In this document: in pieces, positions 7,204 through 15,397 of the stretch
Numbering within the stretch: the stretch's first letter is position 1
Layout: each line of letters begins with the position of its first letter
NCBI GenBank assembly: GCA_016932435.1
Contig: JAFGCW010000002.1
Location: forward strand, 1-28,070
Source: Dehalococcoidales bacterium
Lineage (GTDB): Bacteria; Chloroflexota; Dehalococcoidia; Dehalococcoidales; UBA2162
DNA length: 28,070 bases
Direction of reading: 5' to 3'
Made by a program: the position numbers and the translations under genes
Notes under the pieces: generated by a model
What the model saw: the letters and a program-made list of their open reading frames with translations, nothing else
What the model was told of the DNA's origin: nothing
Database searches by the model: none

Positions 7204-8472
7204 ATGAGTGTATTCGACGAATTCAAATGGCGCGGTCTACTCTATGACAGTACGGAAGGCCTTGAGGCTATCCTGGCTAAAGAGAAGATCAGCGCTTATA
7301 TAGGCTTCGATCCCTCCGGACACAGCCTGCACCTGGGAAACCTTATACCGATAATCGGACTGATGCACCTGCAACGCTTCGGCCATACTCCTATTCCGGT
7401 CGCCGGCGGCGGTACCGGGCTTATCGGCGATCCCTCGGGAAAAGATACCGAAAGACAGCTTCTGTCCAAGGAAGAACTCGCCTATAACCTGGAAGGGATC
7501 AAGGAGCAACTCAGTCATTTTCTGGATTTCGAAACCAGGACAAATCCGGCGATCATGGTGAATAACGCCGACTGGCTTACGACAACGCCGTTAACCGATT
7601 TTCTCCGCGATATCGGCAAGCACTTCACGGTAAATAACATGCTTGCCAAGGAATCGGTCAAACAACGACTGAGCGGCGACGGCATTTCTTTCACCGAGTT
7701 CAGTTACATGCTGCTGCAATCGTTCGACTACCTCACGCTGTATGAGAAATACAACTGCACCCTACAGATGGGAGCCAGCGATCAGTGGGGAAATATTACG
7801 GCAGGAATCGACCTGATACGCCGTGTTCACGGAGCGAAAACGCATTGCCTCGTCTTTCCACTCCTGATGTCATCAAGCGGTGTGAAGTTCGGAAAATCTT
7901 CCGGCGCTGATATCTGGCTGGATGAAAAAATGACATCCCCCTACAAACTCTACCAGTATTTCATCAATACCGAAGACGCCGATGTCATCAGGTATATGAA
8001 GATATTTACATTTTTATCAGAGGAAGAAATAGCCGGATTCGAAGATGAGATTCAGAACCGACCGGAAAAGCGTGAAGCGCACAGGAAGCTGGCACAGAAT
8101 GTAACCCGGCTGGTGCACGGCGATAACGCCCTTGCCAAAGCCGAGGAAGCTACCGGAGTGCTGTTCGGCGGACGAATCGAAAACATCGGGTTGGGCGACT
8201 TGCTGGAGATTTTTTCCGCCGCTCCGTCGGTCGAAATAAACAAAGACGAGTTGTCGGGCGACGGGATGTCTCTGGTCGACCTGGTTGTTACCGCGGGGCT
8301 GGCAAAATCAAAGGGTGAAGCCAGGCGTACTATCGAGGGCGGAGGAATGAACCTGCAGAATGTCAGGGAAAACGACGTCAAACGAACCATCTCTATTAAC
8401 GACGCCATCGAGGGCAAAGCCCTCGTCCTCCGTAAAGGCCAGAAAGATTACCGGCTGGTACTGGTCAAATAA
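7204..8472 (+). CDS. tyrS: Tyrosyl-tRNA synthetase
   Basis: 422 residues from the ATG at 7204, preceded by GGTGGAATGGAAAA. An upstream in-frame ATG at 7132 would add 24 residues unlike any TyrS N-terminus and lies before the likely transcription start. The class I catalytic core is plain: the HIGH-like HLGN at 43-46, the tyrosine/ATP pocket GGGTGLIGDPSGK near 68-80, QMGASDQWGNITAG near 188-201, and the KMSKS-like KFGKS at 228-232. A C-terminal S4 RNA-binding domain (about 355-422; GLAKSKGEARRTIEGGG) completes the protein. It charges tRNA-Tyr with tyrosine. Confidence 0.96.
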   Translation: MSVFDEFKWRGLLYDSTEGLEAILAKEKISAYIGFDPSGHSLHLGNLIPIIGLMHLQRFGHTPIPVAGGGTGLIGDPSGKDTERQLLSKEELAYNLEGIKEQLSHFLDFETRTNPAIMVNNADWLTTTPLTDFLRDIGKHFTVNNMLAKESVKQRLSGDGISFTEFSYMLLQSFDYLTLYEKYNCTLQMGASDQWGNITAGIDLIRRVHGAKTHCLVFPLLMSSSGVKFGKSSGADIWLDEKMTSPYKLYQYFINTEDADVIRYMKIFTFLSEEEIAGFEDEIQNRPEKREAHRKLAQNVTRLVHGDNALAKAEEATGVLFGGRIENIGLGDLLEIFSAAPSVEINKDELSGDGMSLVDLVVTAGLAKSKGEARRTIEGGGMNLQNVRENDVKRTISINDAIEGKALVLRKGQKDYRLVLVK

Positions 8473-8478
8473 CACGAT

Positions 8479-8555
8479 CGTCATTGCGAGGAGTGTAACG
8501 ACGAAGCAATCCGTATCTCAACTGTCATTCTGGTGAAGGCCAAAATCCAGAAATG
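8479..8555. repeat. Two adjacent palindromic intergenic repeat units (REP/MITE-like)
   Basis: The first unit (8479-8512) begins CGTCATTGCGAGGAG and ends GACGAAGCAATCC. It belongs to a repeat type I recognise from many bacterial genomes (TCATTGCGAG...GAAGCAATC). The second (8523-8555) begins TGTCATTCTGG and ends CCAGAAATGA, forming an imperfect dyad. It resembles the unit at 11873-11900 (CATTCCGG...CCGGAATCCAG), so this family occurs at least twice in the window. Confidence 0.6.
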
Positions 8556-8585
8556 AGCGACAAAATATATGCTCAGAGGTAACGA

Positions 8586-9158
8586 ATGAAAGTACTCGGA
8601 ATATCGGGAAGCCCGAGAAAAGGCGGCAATACGGATACACTCCTCGCCGAAATGATTCGCGGGGCAGCCGACAAAGGCGCCGAAACGAAGATTATTCGCT
8701 TGAACAGCATGAAATACGTTACCTGCCAGCACTGCGACGGCTGTCTGAAAGAAGGTAACTGTGTTATCAAGGACGAAATGCAGGATATCTACCCCGAGTT
8801 CGAGCAGGCTGACATAATCATCCTGGCTACTCCTATTCAATTCATGGGAATGACCGCCCCAATGAAGGCGATGATCGACCGCTTCCAGGCACGCTGGGCA
8901 CGTAAATATGTCCTGAAAATGCCGCCGCTGGGTGAAGTAAAGCCCCGGAAAGGATTCCTCGTTGCTGTCGGTGGGACGAAGTACAAAAAAATCTTCGATT
9001 CACCTCTGTTGATCGTCAAGACGTTCTTCCTCCTGATGGATATAGAGTACGCCGGAGATATCCTCCTCCGGGAGATCGACGAAAAAGGCGCCATCAACAA
9101 TCACCCCGAAGCCCTCAAACTGGCCTACGAAGAAGGTCAGAAGCTGGTTGAAGGATAA
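8586..9158 (+). CDS. Flavodoxin-fold iron-sulfur flavoprotein (Isf-like NADPH-dependent FMN reductase family)
   Basis: 190 residues. The N-terminal GISGSPRKGGNTDTLL is the FMN-phosphate loop of the flavodoxin/FMN-reductase fold. A compact cysteine motif C47-xx-C50-xx-C53-x5-C59 (CQHCDGCLKEGNC) is the pattern that holds a 4Fe-4S cluster in archaeal and anaerobic bacterial Isf proteins. ATPIQFMGMTAPMKAMIDR is the conserved flavin-contact and dimer region. By family, it is a cytoplasmic electron-transfer or oxidative-stress protein that passes electrons between ferredoxin and FMN; the partner is unknown. The start ATG has GAGGTAACG upstream. It follows a repeat after tyrS and is probably transcribed separately. 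Confidence 0.85.
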   Translation: MKVLGISGSPRKGGNTDTLLAEMIRGAADKGAETKIIRLNSMKYVTCQHCDGCLKEGNCVIKDEMQDIYPEFEQADIIILATPIQFMGMTAPMKAMIDRFQARWARKYVLKMPPLGEVKPRKGFLVAVGGTKYKKIFDSPLLIVKTFFLLMDIEYAGDILLREIDEKGAINNHPEALKLAYEEGQKLVEG

Positions 9159-9216
9159 TCCATCATAAAAACCATTTCGATTCTTACCAGCTATAATCAC
9201 AATTATTAATCAGCTA

Positions 9217-9247
9217 TTGACTCTCCCCGTAGCAGGAGACTTATAGT
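9217..9247 (+). promoter_or_regulatory. MerR-type promoter with 19-bp spacer and internal dyad
   Basis: TTGACT (9217-9222) and TATAGT (9242-9247) are separated by 19 bp, the over-long spacing typical of promoters that MerR proteins distort and activate. A TCTCC/GGAGA dyad (9222-9226 and 9235-9239) lies in the spacer. The encoded MerR protein starts about 40 bp downstream, so autoregulation of the regulator-exporter operon is the natural reading. Confidence 0.7.
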
Positions 9248-9289
9248 AGTAACTGTAATGGCTGGTATTCAGAATATCGAGGATTCTAA

Positions 9290-10168
9290 ATGTTAAAAAT
9301 CGGTGATTTTTCCCGGTTAGCCCGGGTCACCATAAAAACCTTACGGTATTATGATGAACTCGGTTTATTAAAACCGGTCGAAACAGACTCATTCTCCGGT
9401 TACCGTTATTACTCCGCCGATCAGTTACCTCGATTACATCGAATCATTGCCTTAAAAGAAATGGGGCTATCGCTTGAGGAAATCGCCCGTCTGCTGCAGG
9501 ATGATGTTTCCATTAGCCATATCCTGGATTTATTGCATGCCAAGCAGGAAGCCGAAAAACAAAGACTTGAGGATGAACTGGAGCGCCTGAAGTGGGTAGA
9601 AGACTGGATATCAGAGGTTGAAAGAGAAAACAAATTACCGGCTTACGAAATTATTCTTAAAAAGGTACCACCGATCCAGGTCGTTTCCGTAATAACAACA
9701 CTGCCGAACACGTTTGATGTTAAACCGGTATGGAGTAAAGCCTCATCGGTGATGAAGGAAGTAGTCGATCACATTTTATCATTAAACTCGCAAATAGTCG
9801 GACCTATGGTAATAGTATTTCCCAATGAGATTTCCAGAGAGGATAATATTGAATGTGAATTAGCGTTGCCTGTTTCCCACGAAGTGCCGTCCAAGGGCGA
9901 AATCCAGTGTAAGGAACTTCCCGGGTATGACCAGATGGTAACGACAATTCATAAGGGCGGCGTAAATTCGGGCGCTCCTGCGAATATCGCACTGGCTAAA
10001 TGGTTTGAAACCAACGACTACCAGATTATCGGGCCTCACAGGAACGTTGTACTCATCGACTACAAGATAACCGGTCCTGATCGGGATATATATTTCAACG
10101 ATACGCAAAGTAGTTCTCCTCCCGGCGAATTCGTTGTAGAAATCCAGCTTCCCGTTGCTAAACAGTGA
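9290..10168 (+). CDS. MerR-family transcriptional regulator with GyrI-like effector-binding domain
   Basis: 292 residues. The N-terminal winged helix (LKIGDFSRLARVTIKTLRYYDELGLLKP, SGYRYY) is a canonical MerR DNA-binding domain. It is followed by the dimerising coiled coil (about 78-115, rich in E/K/L). Residues about 125-290 resemble a GyrI-like/BmrR-type ligand domain that binds hydrophobic drugs or metabolites; no clustered metal-binding cysteines are seen, so metal sensing is unlikely. It starts at ATG after GAGGATTCTAA. It ends three bases before an ABC ATPase gene, so it most likely controls that exporter in response to a small molecule, acting at the 19-bp-spacer promoter upstream. Confidence 0.88.
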   Translation: MLKIGDFSRLARVTIKTLRYYDELGLLKPVETDSFSGYRYYSADQLPRLHRIIALKEMGLSLEEIARLLQDDVSISHILDLLHAKQEAEKQRLEDELERLKWVEDWISEVERENKLPAYEIILKKVPPIQVVSVITTLPNTFDVKPVWSKASSVMKEVVDHILSLNSQIVGPMVIVFPNEISREDNIECELALPVSHEVPSKGEIQCKELPGYDQMVTTIHKGGVNSGAPANIALAKWFETNDYQIIGPHRNVVLIDYKITGPDRDIYFNDTQSSSPPGEFVVEIQLPVAKQ

Positions 10169-10171
10169 GAA

Positions 10172-11116
10172 ATGTTACTTGAAATCAACAACGTTTATAA
10201 AACCTACCGAAAAGGACAAGTAAAAGCCAATGACGGCATCAGCCTGTCCGTTGAAAAAGGAGAAATATTCGGTCTTCTCGGACCGAATGGCGCCGGTAAA
10301 ACTACCCTCGTCAACCAGATTATAGGTCTGACCAAACCTACCTCGGGCAGTATTACCATAGACGGCGTGGACGTCGTCGCCAATCCCGGCTACGCCCGGC
10401 AGATATGCTCCTTCCAGTCGCAATCGCAGGCGCCAACTGTCGGACTTACTCCCCTCCAGGCCATCGAACTGATCGGCAGAATCCGCGGCGGGAAAAAAGC
10501 TGAAGTCAGACACAGGACACGCGAACTTATTAACCGCCTGGAAATGAATGAGTGGGAAAACACTATTGGTATGAACTCCACCGGCGGTGTCCGCCGTCTC
10601 GTCGCGTTCTGTATGGCTGTAGTGCAACCCGGCAGAATCGTCATACTGGATGAACCGACCAATGACATCGATCCGCTTCGCAGACGTCTCCTCTGGCAGG
10701 AAGTCCAGGCGGTCGCCGAAAGAGGTTCGACTGTCCTGCTGGTGACCCATAATGTGCTGGAAGCTGAAAGAGTGGTTGATCGCCTGGCGATAGTCGACCA
10801 GAGGAAGGTCAAGGGAACCGGCACGCCCGCCGAACTCAAAACAGACGAAAATGGCAGCATGCGTCTTGAATTGACTCTCGAGCCGGACAGGAACATTCCG
10901 ACGCTTCCTGATTTCCTGGTACAAATCGCCGCTTCGAAACACCGAATAATCTCCCGGATTGAACAAGAGAACATATCTTCTGCTCTCGGACTCGCAACCA
11001 GTCTTAAGAACAACCGTCTGATCGAGGAATTTTCTCTGAGTCCGACTACTCTTGAAGATGCCTATATCAGTATAGTCGGGAATATTGATGAAAAAATCCG
11101 GGAAGAAGCAGCATGA
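10172..11116 (+). CDS. ABC exporter ATP-binding protein, copy 1
   Basis: 314 residues. Walker A GPNGAGKT is at 37-44, the Q-loop at SFQSQSQ near 80-86, Walker B IVILDEP at 156-162 with D-loop NDIDP, and the switch His at H193 (VTHNV). The signature is unusual: the LSGGQ position reads STGGVRR (136-142). A C-terminal extension of about 90 residues follows the nucleotide-binding domain, as in drug and antibiotic exporters of the DrrA/CcmA type. It overlaps the following permease by ATGA and follows the MerR gene by three bases, forming an apparent three-gene operon. It powers export of an unidentified, probably hydrophobic, substrate. The ATPase at 12210 is a clear paralog, aligning almost without gaps. 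Confidence 0.92.
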   Translation: MLLEINNVYKTYRKGQVKANDGISLSVEKGEIFGLLGPNGAGKTTLVNQIIGLTKPTSGSITIDGVDVVANPGYARQICSFQSQSQAPTVGLTPLQAIELIGRIRGGKKAEVRHRTRELINRLEMNEWENTIGMNSTGGVRRLVAFCMAVVQPGRIVILDEPTNDIDPLRRRLLWQEVQAVAERGSTVLLVTHNVLEAERVVDRLAIVDQRKVKGTGTPAELKTDENGSMRLELTLEPDRNIPTLPDFLVQIAASKHRIISRIEQENISSALGLATSLKNNRLIEEFSLSPTTLEDAYISIVGNIDEKIREEAA

Positions 11117-11853
11117 TGATAAACACTCTGCGTGCTTTTCCACTCATGATGGCCTGGAGCTGGCTTTCCAGCCGTCCCTGGCTGGCGATACTGGGGATCA
11201 TTCAGGTAATTATGCCGTTAGCTTTCGTCATCGGTATGTCATTCCTGTTCCCGGATATTACTCCGTCCATCGCCCGGCACCTTATCACCGGAACACCGAC
11301 TCTCCTTCTCCTAATGGTGGGGTTAAGCGTGGTTCCTTCAATGGTCGCTTTCGGAAGGATTCAAGGCACCTATGACTTCATGCTGTCACTCCCGGTTCCG
11401 AGAATGCTGTTGTTGACCTCGGATGTCACGATAATCTTGTTACTTACCCTTCCGGGAATCATTCTTGCTCTCATCATCGGTTCGATTTTTCATGGATTTT
11501 CCCTCCAGGTAAGTCCGCTGGTCGTCCCCGCTTTCATCCTGATTTCGATAACCGGGACCTTCGTCGGTTACGCGCTGGCCCTCGCCCTGCCACGTCCGCG
11601 GATGACGAGTGTTGTAACAAATTTCCTGGTATTTTTCATCACGTTCTTCTCGCCGGTAATCTATCCGCCGGAACAACTACCCGGCTGGTTGGCTGCTGTC
11701 CATAGAGTCTTGCCGATCCAGTATATGGCAAACCTTTCACGTGGAACGTTATCAGATATCGATGTTGACCTCGGGCTGGCATTCGCCGTCACCGGTGCCT
11801 GGTGCCTGGTATGCTTCGTCTTCTGCTACATCGTGATGAAAAAGCGTGGATAA
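11113..11853 (+). CDS. ABC-2 type permease, copy 1
   Basis: 246 residues with about six hydrophobic segments, as expected for an ABC-2 half-transporter. The ATG overlaps the ATPase stop codon (ATGA). Conserved features shared with copy 2 include SRPWLAIL near the N-terminus, the IARHLITGTPTL segment, a YDFMLSLPVPRM cytoplasmic loop (the coupling element in this family), and FFSPVIYPPEQLPGWL before the last helices. It should pair with the adjacent ATPase in the cytoplasmic membrane. Confidence 0.9.
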   Translation: MMINTLRAFPLMMAWSWLSSRPWLAILGIIQVIMPLAFVIGMSFLFPDITPSIARHLITGTPTLLLLMVGLSVVPSMVAFGRIQGTYDFMLSLPVPRMLLLTSDVTIILLLTLPGIILALIIGSIFHGFSLQVSPLVVPAFILISITGTFVGYALALALPRPRMTSVVTNFLVFFITFFSPVIYPPEQLPGWLAAVHRVLPIQYMANLSRGTLSDIDVDLGLAFAVTGAWCLVCFVFCYIVMKKRG

Positions 11854-11872
11854 CAGGATACTTTCGTCTTCT

Positions 11873-11900
11873 TACCATTCCGGCCAAAGCCGGAATCCAG
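11873..11900. repeat. Palindromic intergenic repeat
   Basis: A perfect 8-bp stem (ATTCCGGC / GCCGGAAT) around a CAAA loop, followed by CCAG. It resembles the second unit near 8523. It sits right after the first exporter module and may also act as a transcript-end hairpin. Confidence 0.6.
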
Positions 11901-11915
11901 TTACTATCAACATCG

Positions 11916-11944
11916 AAGGTGATTCACCCAAGGTCAATCACCTT
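11916..11944 (+). terminator. Hairpin after the first exporter operon
   Basis: A 9-bp stem (AAGGTGATT / AATCACCTT) with an 11-base loop, followed by a short T-containing tail. It is a plausible terminator separating the two exporter modules. In the rest of the 356-base gap I see no gene; its last 90 bases are very AT-rich and hold the next promoter. Confidence 0.5.
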
Positions 11945-12150
11945 TCCATATCGAGTAATTCCCGGATCCTAACCTGCTTTACGATGACGTAAATGAGATA
12001 TCAGGTAGGGTAGGGAAAGTCTGTCCTGATGGACACAATCAAGCCTATGAAACTGTCCGGAACTTGGTAAATACCTCTCAACCTGCGCAATCGTAACGAT
12101 ATTCACACATTCATCACTATAAATTTTTTTAATTTATTTTTATTTACCTA

Positions 12151-12179
12151 TTGACTTTTTAAATTTTCAATGGTATTAT
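12151..12179 (+). promoter_or_regulatory. Promoter of the second exporter module
   Basis: TTGACT (12151-12156), a 17-bp spacer, then TATTAT (12174-12179) with an extended -10 TGG before it, all inside an AT-rich tract. It has normal spacing, unlike the MerR-type promoter at 9217, so this copy is likely to be controlled differently. Confidence 0.75.
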
Positions 12180-12209
12180 TCGTTAAATTTATTAATTTCA
12201 GGTTAGGCA

Positions 12210-13157
12210 ATGTTACTGGAAATTAAAGACATCAGCAAGATATACCGCCGGGGCAAGGTAAAGGCAAACGACAACATAAGCCTTTCCGTTGAAAAGGGAG
12301 AAGTATTCGGACTTCTCGGACCCAACGGCGCCGGAAAGACCACCCTGGTCAACCAGATAATCGGGCTGGCGAAACCCACATCCGGCAGTATTCACATTAA
12401 CGGAGTAGATGCCGTGGCCAATCCCGGTTACGCCCGTCAAATGTGTTCCTTCCAGGCACAGGCACAGGCACCGATCATTGGACTGACACCCCCACAAGCT
12501 ATCGAACTGGCCGGCAGGATACACGGCGGCAAGAAATCCGATGTACAACGACGGACCCGTGAACTTATCGATCTCCTTCAACTGGATGAGTGGAATAAGA
12601 CAATCGGCATGGATGCTACAGGCGGCGTGCGGCGGCTGGTTTCGTTCTGCATGACCGTCGTGGTTCCTGGCGATATCGTTATCCTCGATGAACCTACCAA
12701 TGACATCGATCCCCTGCGCCGCCGACTTCTCTGGCAGGAAGTGCGTTCGGCTGCTGAGAAAGGTTCGGCGGTGTTACTGGTCACTCATAATGTCCTTGAA
12801 GCCGAGAGGGTCGTTGACCGACTTGCCCTCATCGATAACGCCAAGGTAATGGGAATAGGAACTCCTGCGGAACTGAAAACCGAAGAAAACGGCAGTATGC
12901 GACTGGAAATGATACTTGAGCCCGGGACAAAAATCCCGGAACTCCCTGACTTCCTTGTAAACACCATTTCATCGAACCGCCGGATAATATCCAGGATAGA
13001 ACAGGAAAACGTGCCTTCGGCTCTTGAGCTTGCCCGAGAAATGAAAAACAACGGAGTAATCGAGGAATTCTCCTTGAGTCCTACTACACTCGAGGATGTC
13101 TATGTCAAGATAGTCGGACATCTTGCAGATGATGAACCCGCAGGAGCAGGTAACTGA
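12210..13157 (+). CDS. ABC exporter ATP-binding protein, copy 2
   Basis: 315 residues, closely paralogous to the 10172 gene through its whole length. Walker A GPNGAGKT is at 37-44, the Q-loop reads SFQAQAQ, Walker B IVILDEPTNDIDP and the switch His in VTHNV are all present. The signature again departs from LSGGQ, reading ATGGVRR. The C-terminal extension (LEPGTKIPELPDFL ... SLSPTTLEDVYV) is conserved too. It overlaps the permease gene by one base. Its own near-consensus promoter lies directly upstream. The role is export of an unknown substrate with the 13157 permease; mixed pairing with copy 1 cannot be excluded. Confidence 0.92.
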   Translation: MLLEIKDISKIYRRGKVKANDNISLSVEKGEVFGLLGPNGAGKTTLVNQIIGLAKPTSGSIHINGVDAVANPGYARQMCSFQAQAQAPIIGLTPPQAIELAGRIHGGKKSDVQRRTRELIDLLQLDEWNKTIGMDATGGVRRLVSFCMTVVVPGDIVILDEPTNDIDPLRRRLLWQEVRSAAEKGSAVLLVTHNVLEAERVVDRLALIDNAKVMGIGTPAELKTEENGSMRLEMILEPGTKIPELPDFLVNTISSNRRIISRIEQENVPSALELAREMKNNGVIEEFSLSPTTLEDVYVKIVGHLADDEPAGAGN

Positions 13158-13894
13158 TGCCGGCGGTAGCGCGAAATTACCTGTTGATGCTGAAGTGGAA
13201 TATGCTGTCCAGCAAACCCTGGCTGGCAATGCTCTTCGCCGTACAACTCATGATGACAGTAGGCTTCGTCATCGGAGTCGGTTACTTCTTCCCCCAGATG
13301 GACCCGAACATTGCCCGGTACCTGATTACCGGGACTCCCACCCTTAACCTTATGATGATGGGGCTGGTCATAGTTCCCCAGATGATAGCCAGTTCACGAC
13401 TCGAAGGCAGCTACGACTTCCTGCTTTCTTTTCCGGTTCCGCGAATGGTATTCCTGGCAGCGGACGCCAGTCTTTACCTGATGATGACCCTGCCCGGAGT
13501 AATCCTGTCTCTGGTGATAGGCTCGGTTTATCACGACTTCACCCTCCAGGTCAGTCCCCTGATAATTCCGGCGTTCCTGCTTATTTCAATGACGGCGACT
13601 TTCGTCGGTTACGCTATTGCCCTCGGTGTTCCCAGGCCGCAGATGGCGATGGTTGCTTCCCAGGTAATTGTCTTTGCCATCATGTTTTTCTCGCCGGTCG
13701 TCTACCCGGTCGAACAGTTGCCGGGCTGGTTAAAACTGATACATCAGGTACTGCCGGTGCGGTATATGGCAGATCTTTCCCGAGGAACGTTGACCGATCT
13801 TGATATCAACCTCGGACTGGCTTTCGGCATCACCTGCGCCTGGTGCCTGGTATGCTTAGCCTTCTGCTACATTGTGATGAAAAGGCGAAGATAA
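13157..13894 (+). CDS. ABC-2 type permease, copy 2
   Basis: 245 residues, about six membrane segments, clearly homologous to the 11113 permease (shared SKPWLAML, IARYLITGTPTL, YDFLLSFPVPRM, FFSPVVYPVEQLPGWL, and a C-terminal CYIVMKRRR). The start is ATG at 13157, sharing one base with the ATPase stop (TGATG), with AGGAG about 10 bases upstream. It forms the membrane half of the second exporter. The following 190 bases before the convergent CoA-transferase gene hold nothing I recognise. Confidence 0.9.
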   Translation: MPAVARNYLLMLKWNMLSSKPWLAMLFAVQLMMTVGFVIGVGYFFPQMDPNIARYLITGTPTLNLMMMGLVIVPQMIASSRLEGSYDFLLSFPVPRMVFLAADASLYLMMTLPGVILSLVIGSVYHDFTLQVSPLIIPAFLLISMTATFVGYAIALGVPRPQMAMVASQVIVFAIMFFSPVVYPVEQLPGWLKLIHQVLPVRYMADLSRGTLTDLDINLGLAFGITCAWCLVCLAFCYIVMKRRR

Positions 13895-14084
13895 CTCATT
13901 GTTCGCAGAACAGATTCCAAATTCACGCCGCAGATACTTCTATGATACTTGTTGAAGGAGTTATGAAAAATTTAAATATCGAAATACTAATTCCTGACTA
14001 ATCCCGAATTTATAAATAATATACTGTCAATTCTGGTTTTGAACTCGTATATTTTTATTTTAACATTTGTTTAGAACTTGGAGT

Positions 14085-15251
14085 TCAGGATTTAGAATTT
14101 AATGACTGTATTTCCTCATTGCTATATCCCAGCACTGACCTTTGCACCTCATCGGTATGCTGTCCGAGTGTCGGCGGAGCCTGGGGAGTGCCCTTAATAG
14201 ATTGCATTTTAATCGGATTCCCGGCCAGCTTAACACTTCCGCCCAATGGGTGTTCCAGGTCCAGTATCATATCAAGGTGATTGACCTGCGGATCCTTAAC
14301 TACCCGGTCGACGGTATTCAGTGGTCCGGCGATTATATCCTCCACTTTCATCACTGCCAGCCATTCTTCGGTAGTGGCATTCTGGAATACTTTCTCCAGT
14401 TCAATGTCCAGTTCCTGGCGGTGTGACAGCCTGTTCTCTGTTTCGGCAAACCTGGGATCATCTACCAGCCATTCCGCTCCGACAGCGTAAGCGATCCGCG
14501 GCCAGCAGGGTCCCAGCACGATGTGGCTGTCCTTTGTTTTATATGCCCCGAAAGGCGCGGTGAACGGGTAACCCGAGCCGAGAGGGCCCGGTATTTCACC
14601 CGAACACGTATAATAACTGATGTGATAGCCCATAAGGGCTACGCCGGCTGCAACCAGCGGTACGTCTATGTTCTGACCCTTGCCTGTCTTCTCGCGTTCG
14701 TAAAGGGCGCTGACGGCGCCAATTACTCCATACAGGGCGCAGGTTATATCACATACTGCCGGGCCCGGCCTGACCGGTCGACCGCCCGGTTCGCCGGTAA
14801 CGCTCAGCAGTCCGCTGATCCCACCGGCAACACTGTCCACCACCGGCGTATCTCTTTCCGGACCCGAAGGTCCCATCCCGGAAAGATTCACGCTGATTAT
14901 CCGTGGATTAATACTGCTCAGAGTATCGTGGTCGGCCCCCAGTTTCTTCATTCCGCCCGGTCTGAAATTGTTAACAACGATATCCGATACCTTCACCAGG
15001 TCATATAGTATTTTTCTACCTGAATCCGATTTCAAATCGAGTATGATACTCTTCTTATTCCTGTTCCAGCTAAGGTAGTGATTGGATTCTCCCTTATGGT
15101 TAGGGCCGACCGTCAGCCTGCTTTTATCTCCTTCCTTCGTCTCTATTTTTATCACCTCGGCTCCAAGGTCGCCCATGGTCATCGAAGCTACCGGACCCGC
15201 CAGGTAATTTTCTATTGCTACTACTCTTACTCCCGAAAGTGGACCTTCCAT
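14085..15251 (-). CDS. CaiB/BaiF family (class III) CoA-transferase
   Basis: 388 residues from the ATG at 15251, chosen because AGGAGAAGG precedes it and MEGPLSGVRVVAIENYLAGP is the usual family N-terminus; an in-frame start nine codons upstream lacks this support. The catalytic aspartate is expected at D168 (GPAVCDITCALYGVIGA), the position of Asp169 in formyl-CoA transferase. Further family blocks are GDLGAEVIKIE, NFRPGGMKKLG, SGLLSVTGEPGG and YEREKTGKGQNIDV. These enzymes move CoA between carboxylic acids; the acid pair is not predictable. The gene is divergent from cobT and monocistronic here. Confidence 0.92.
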   Translation of the reverse strand: MEGPLSGVRVVAIENYLAGPVASMTMGDLGAEVIKIETKEGDKSRLTVGPNHKGESNHYLSWNRNKKSIILDLKSDSGRKILYDLVKVSDIVVNNFRPGGMKKLGADHDTLSSINPRIISVNLSGMGPSGPERDTPVVDSVAGGISGLLSVTGEPGGRPVRPGPAVCDITCALYGVIGAVSALYEREKTGKGQNIDVPLVAAGVALMGYHISYYTCSGEIPGPLGSGYPFTAPFGAYKTKDSHIVLGPCWPRIAYAVGAEWLVDDPRFAETENRLSHRQELDIELEKVFQNATTEEWLAVMKVEDIIAGPLNTVDRVVKDPQVNHLDMILDLEHPLGGSVKLAGNPIKMQSIKGTPQAPPTLGQHTDEVQRSVLGYSNEEIQSLNSKS

Positions 15252-15377
15252 AATTCCTTCTCCTGTCTGCGATATCACGTGTAGTATACATAATCAAATT
15301 CTTGAATGTCTTGTCAATAGCGAGTATTAGACAAATGCCTGTAAAAAAGTTAAAATGTTTTTAATCAATTTTACTTG

Positions 15378-15383
15378 TATAAT
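15378..15383 (+). promoter_or_regulatory. -10 element in front of the cobT operon
   Basis: A perfect TATAAT lies 14 bases upstream of the cobT ATG, with no clear -35. The implied leader is very short, and the 146-base gap to the divergent gene has no room for, and no sign of, a cobalamin riboswitch. Confidence 0.4.
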
Positions 15384-15397
15384 TTGAAGGAGATGTA

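Noticed and set aside
10175..11143. Long antisense open frame opposite the first ABC ATPase
   Set aside because: It mirrors a clearly recognised ABC ATPase on the other strand; the translation has no domain pattern and is a codon-bias shadow.
15252..15397. Cobalamin riboswitch before cobT
   Set aside because: The space after the -10 element is about 10 bases, and no B12-box-like sequence was seen.
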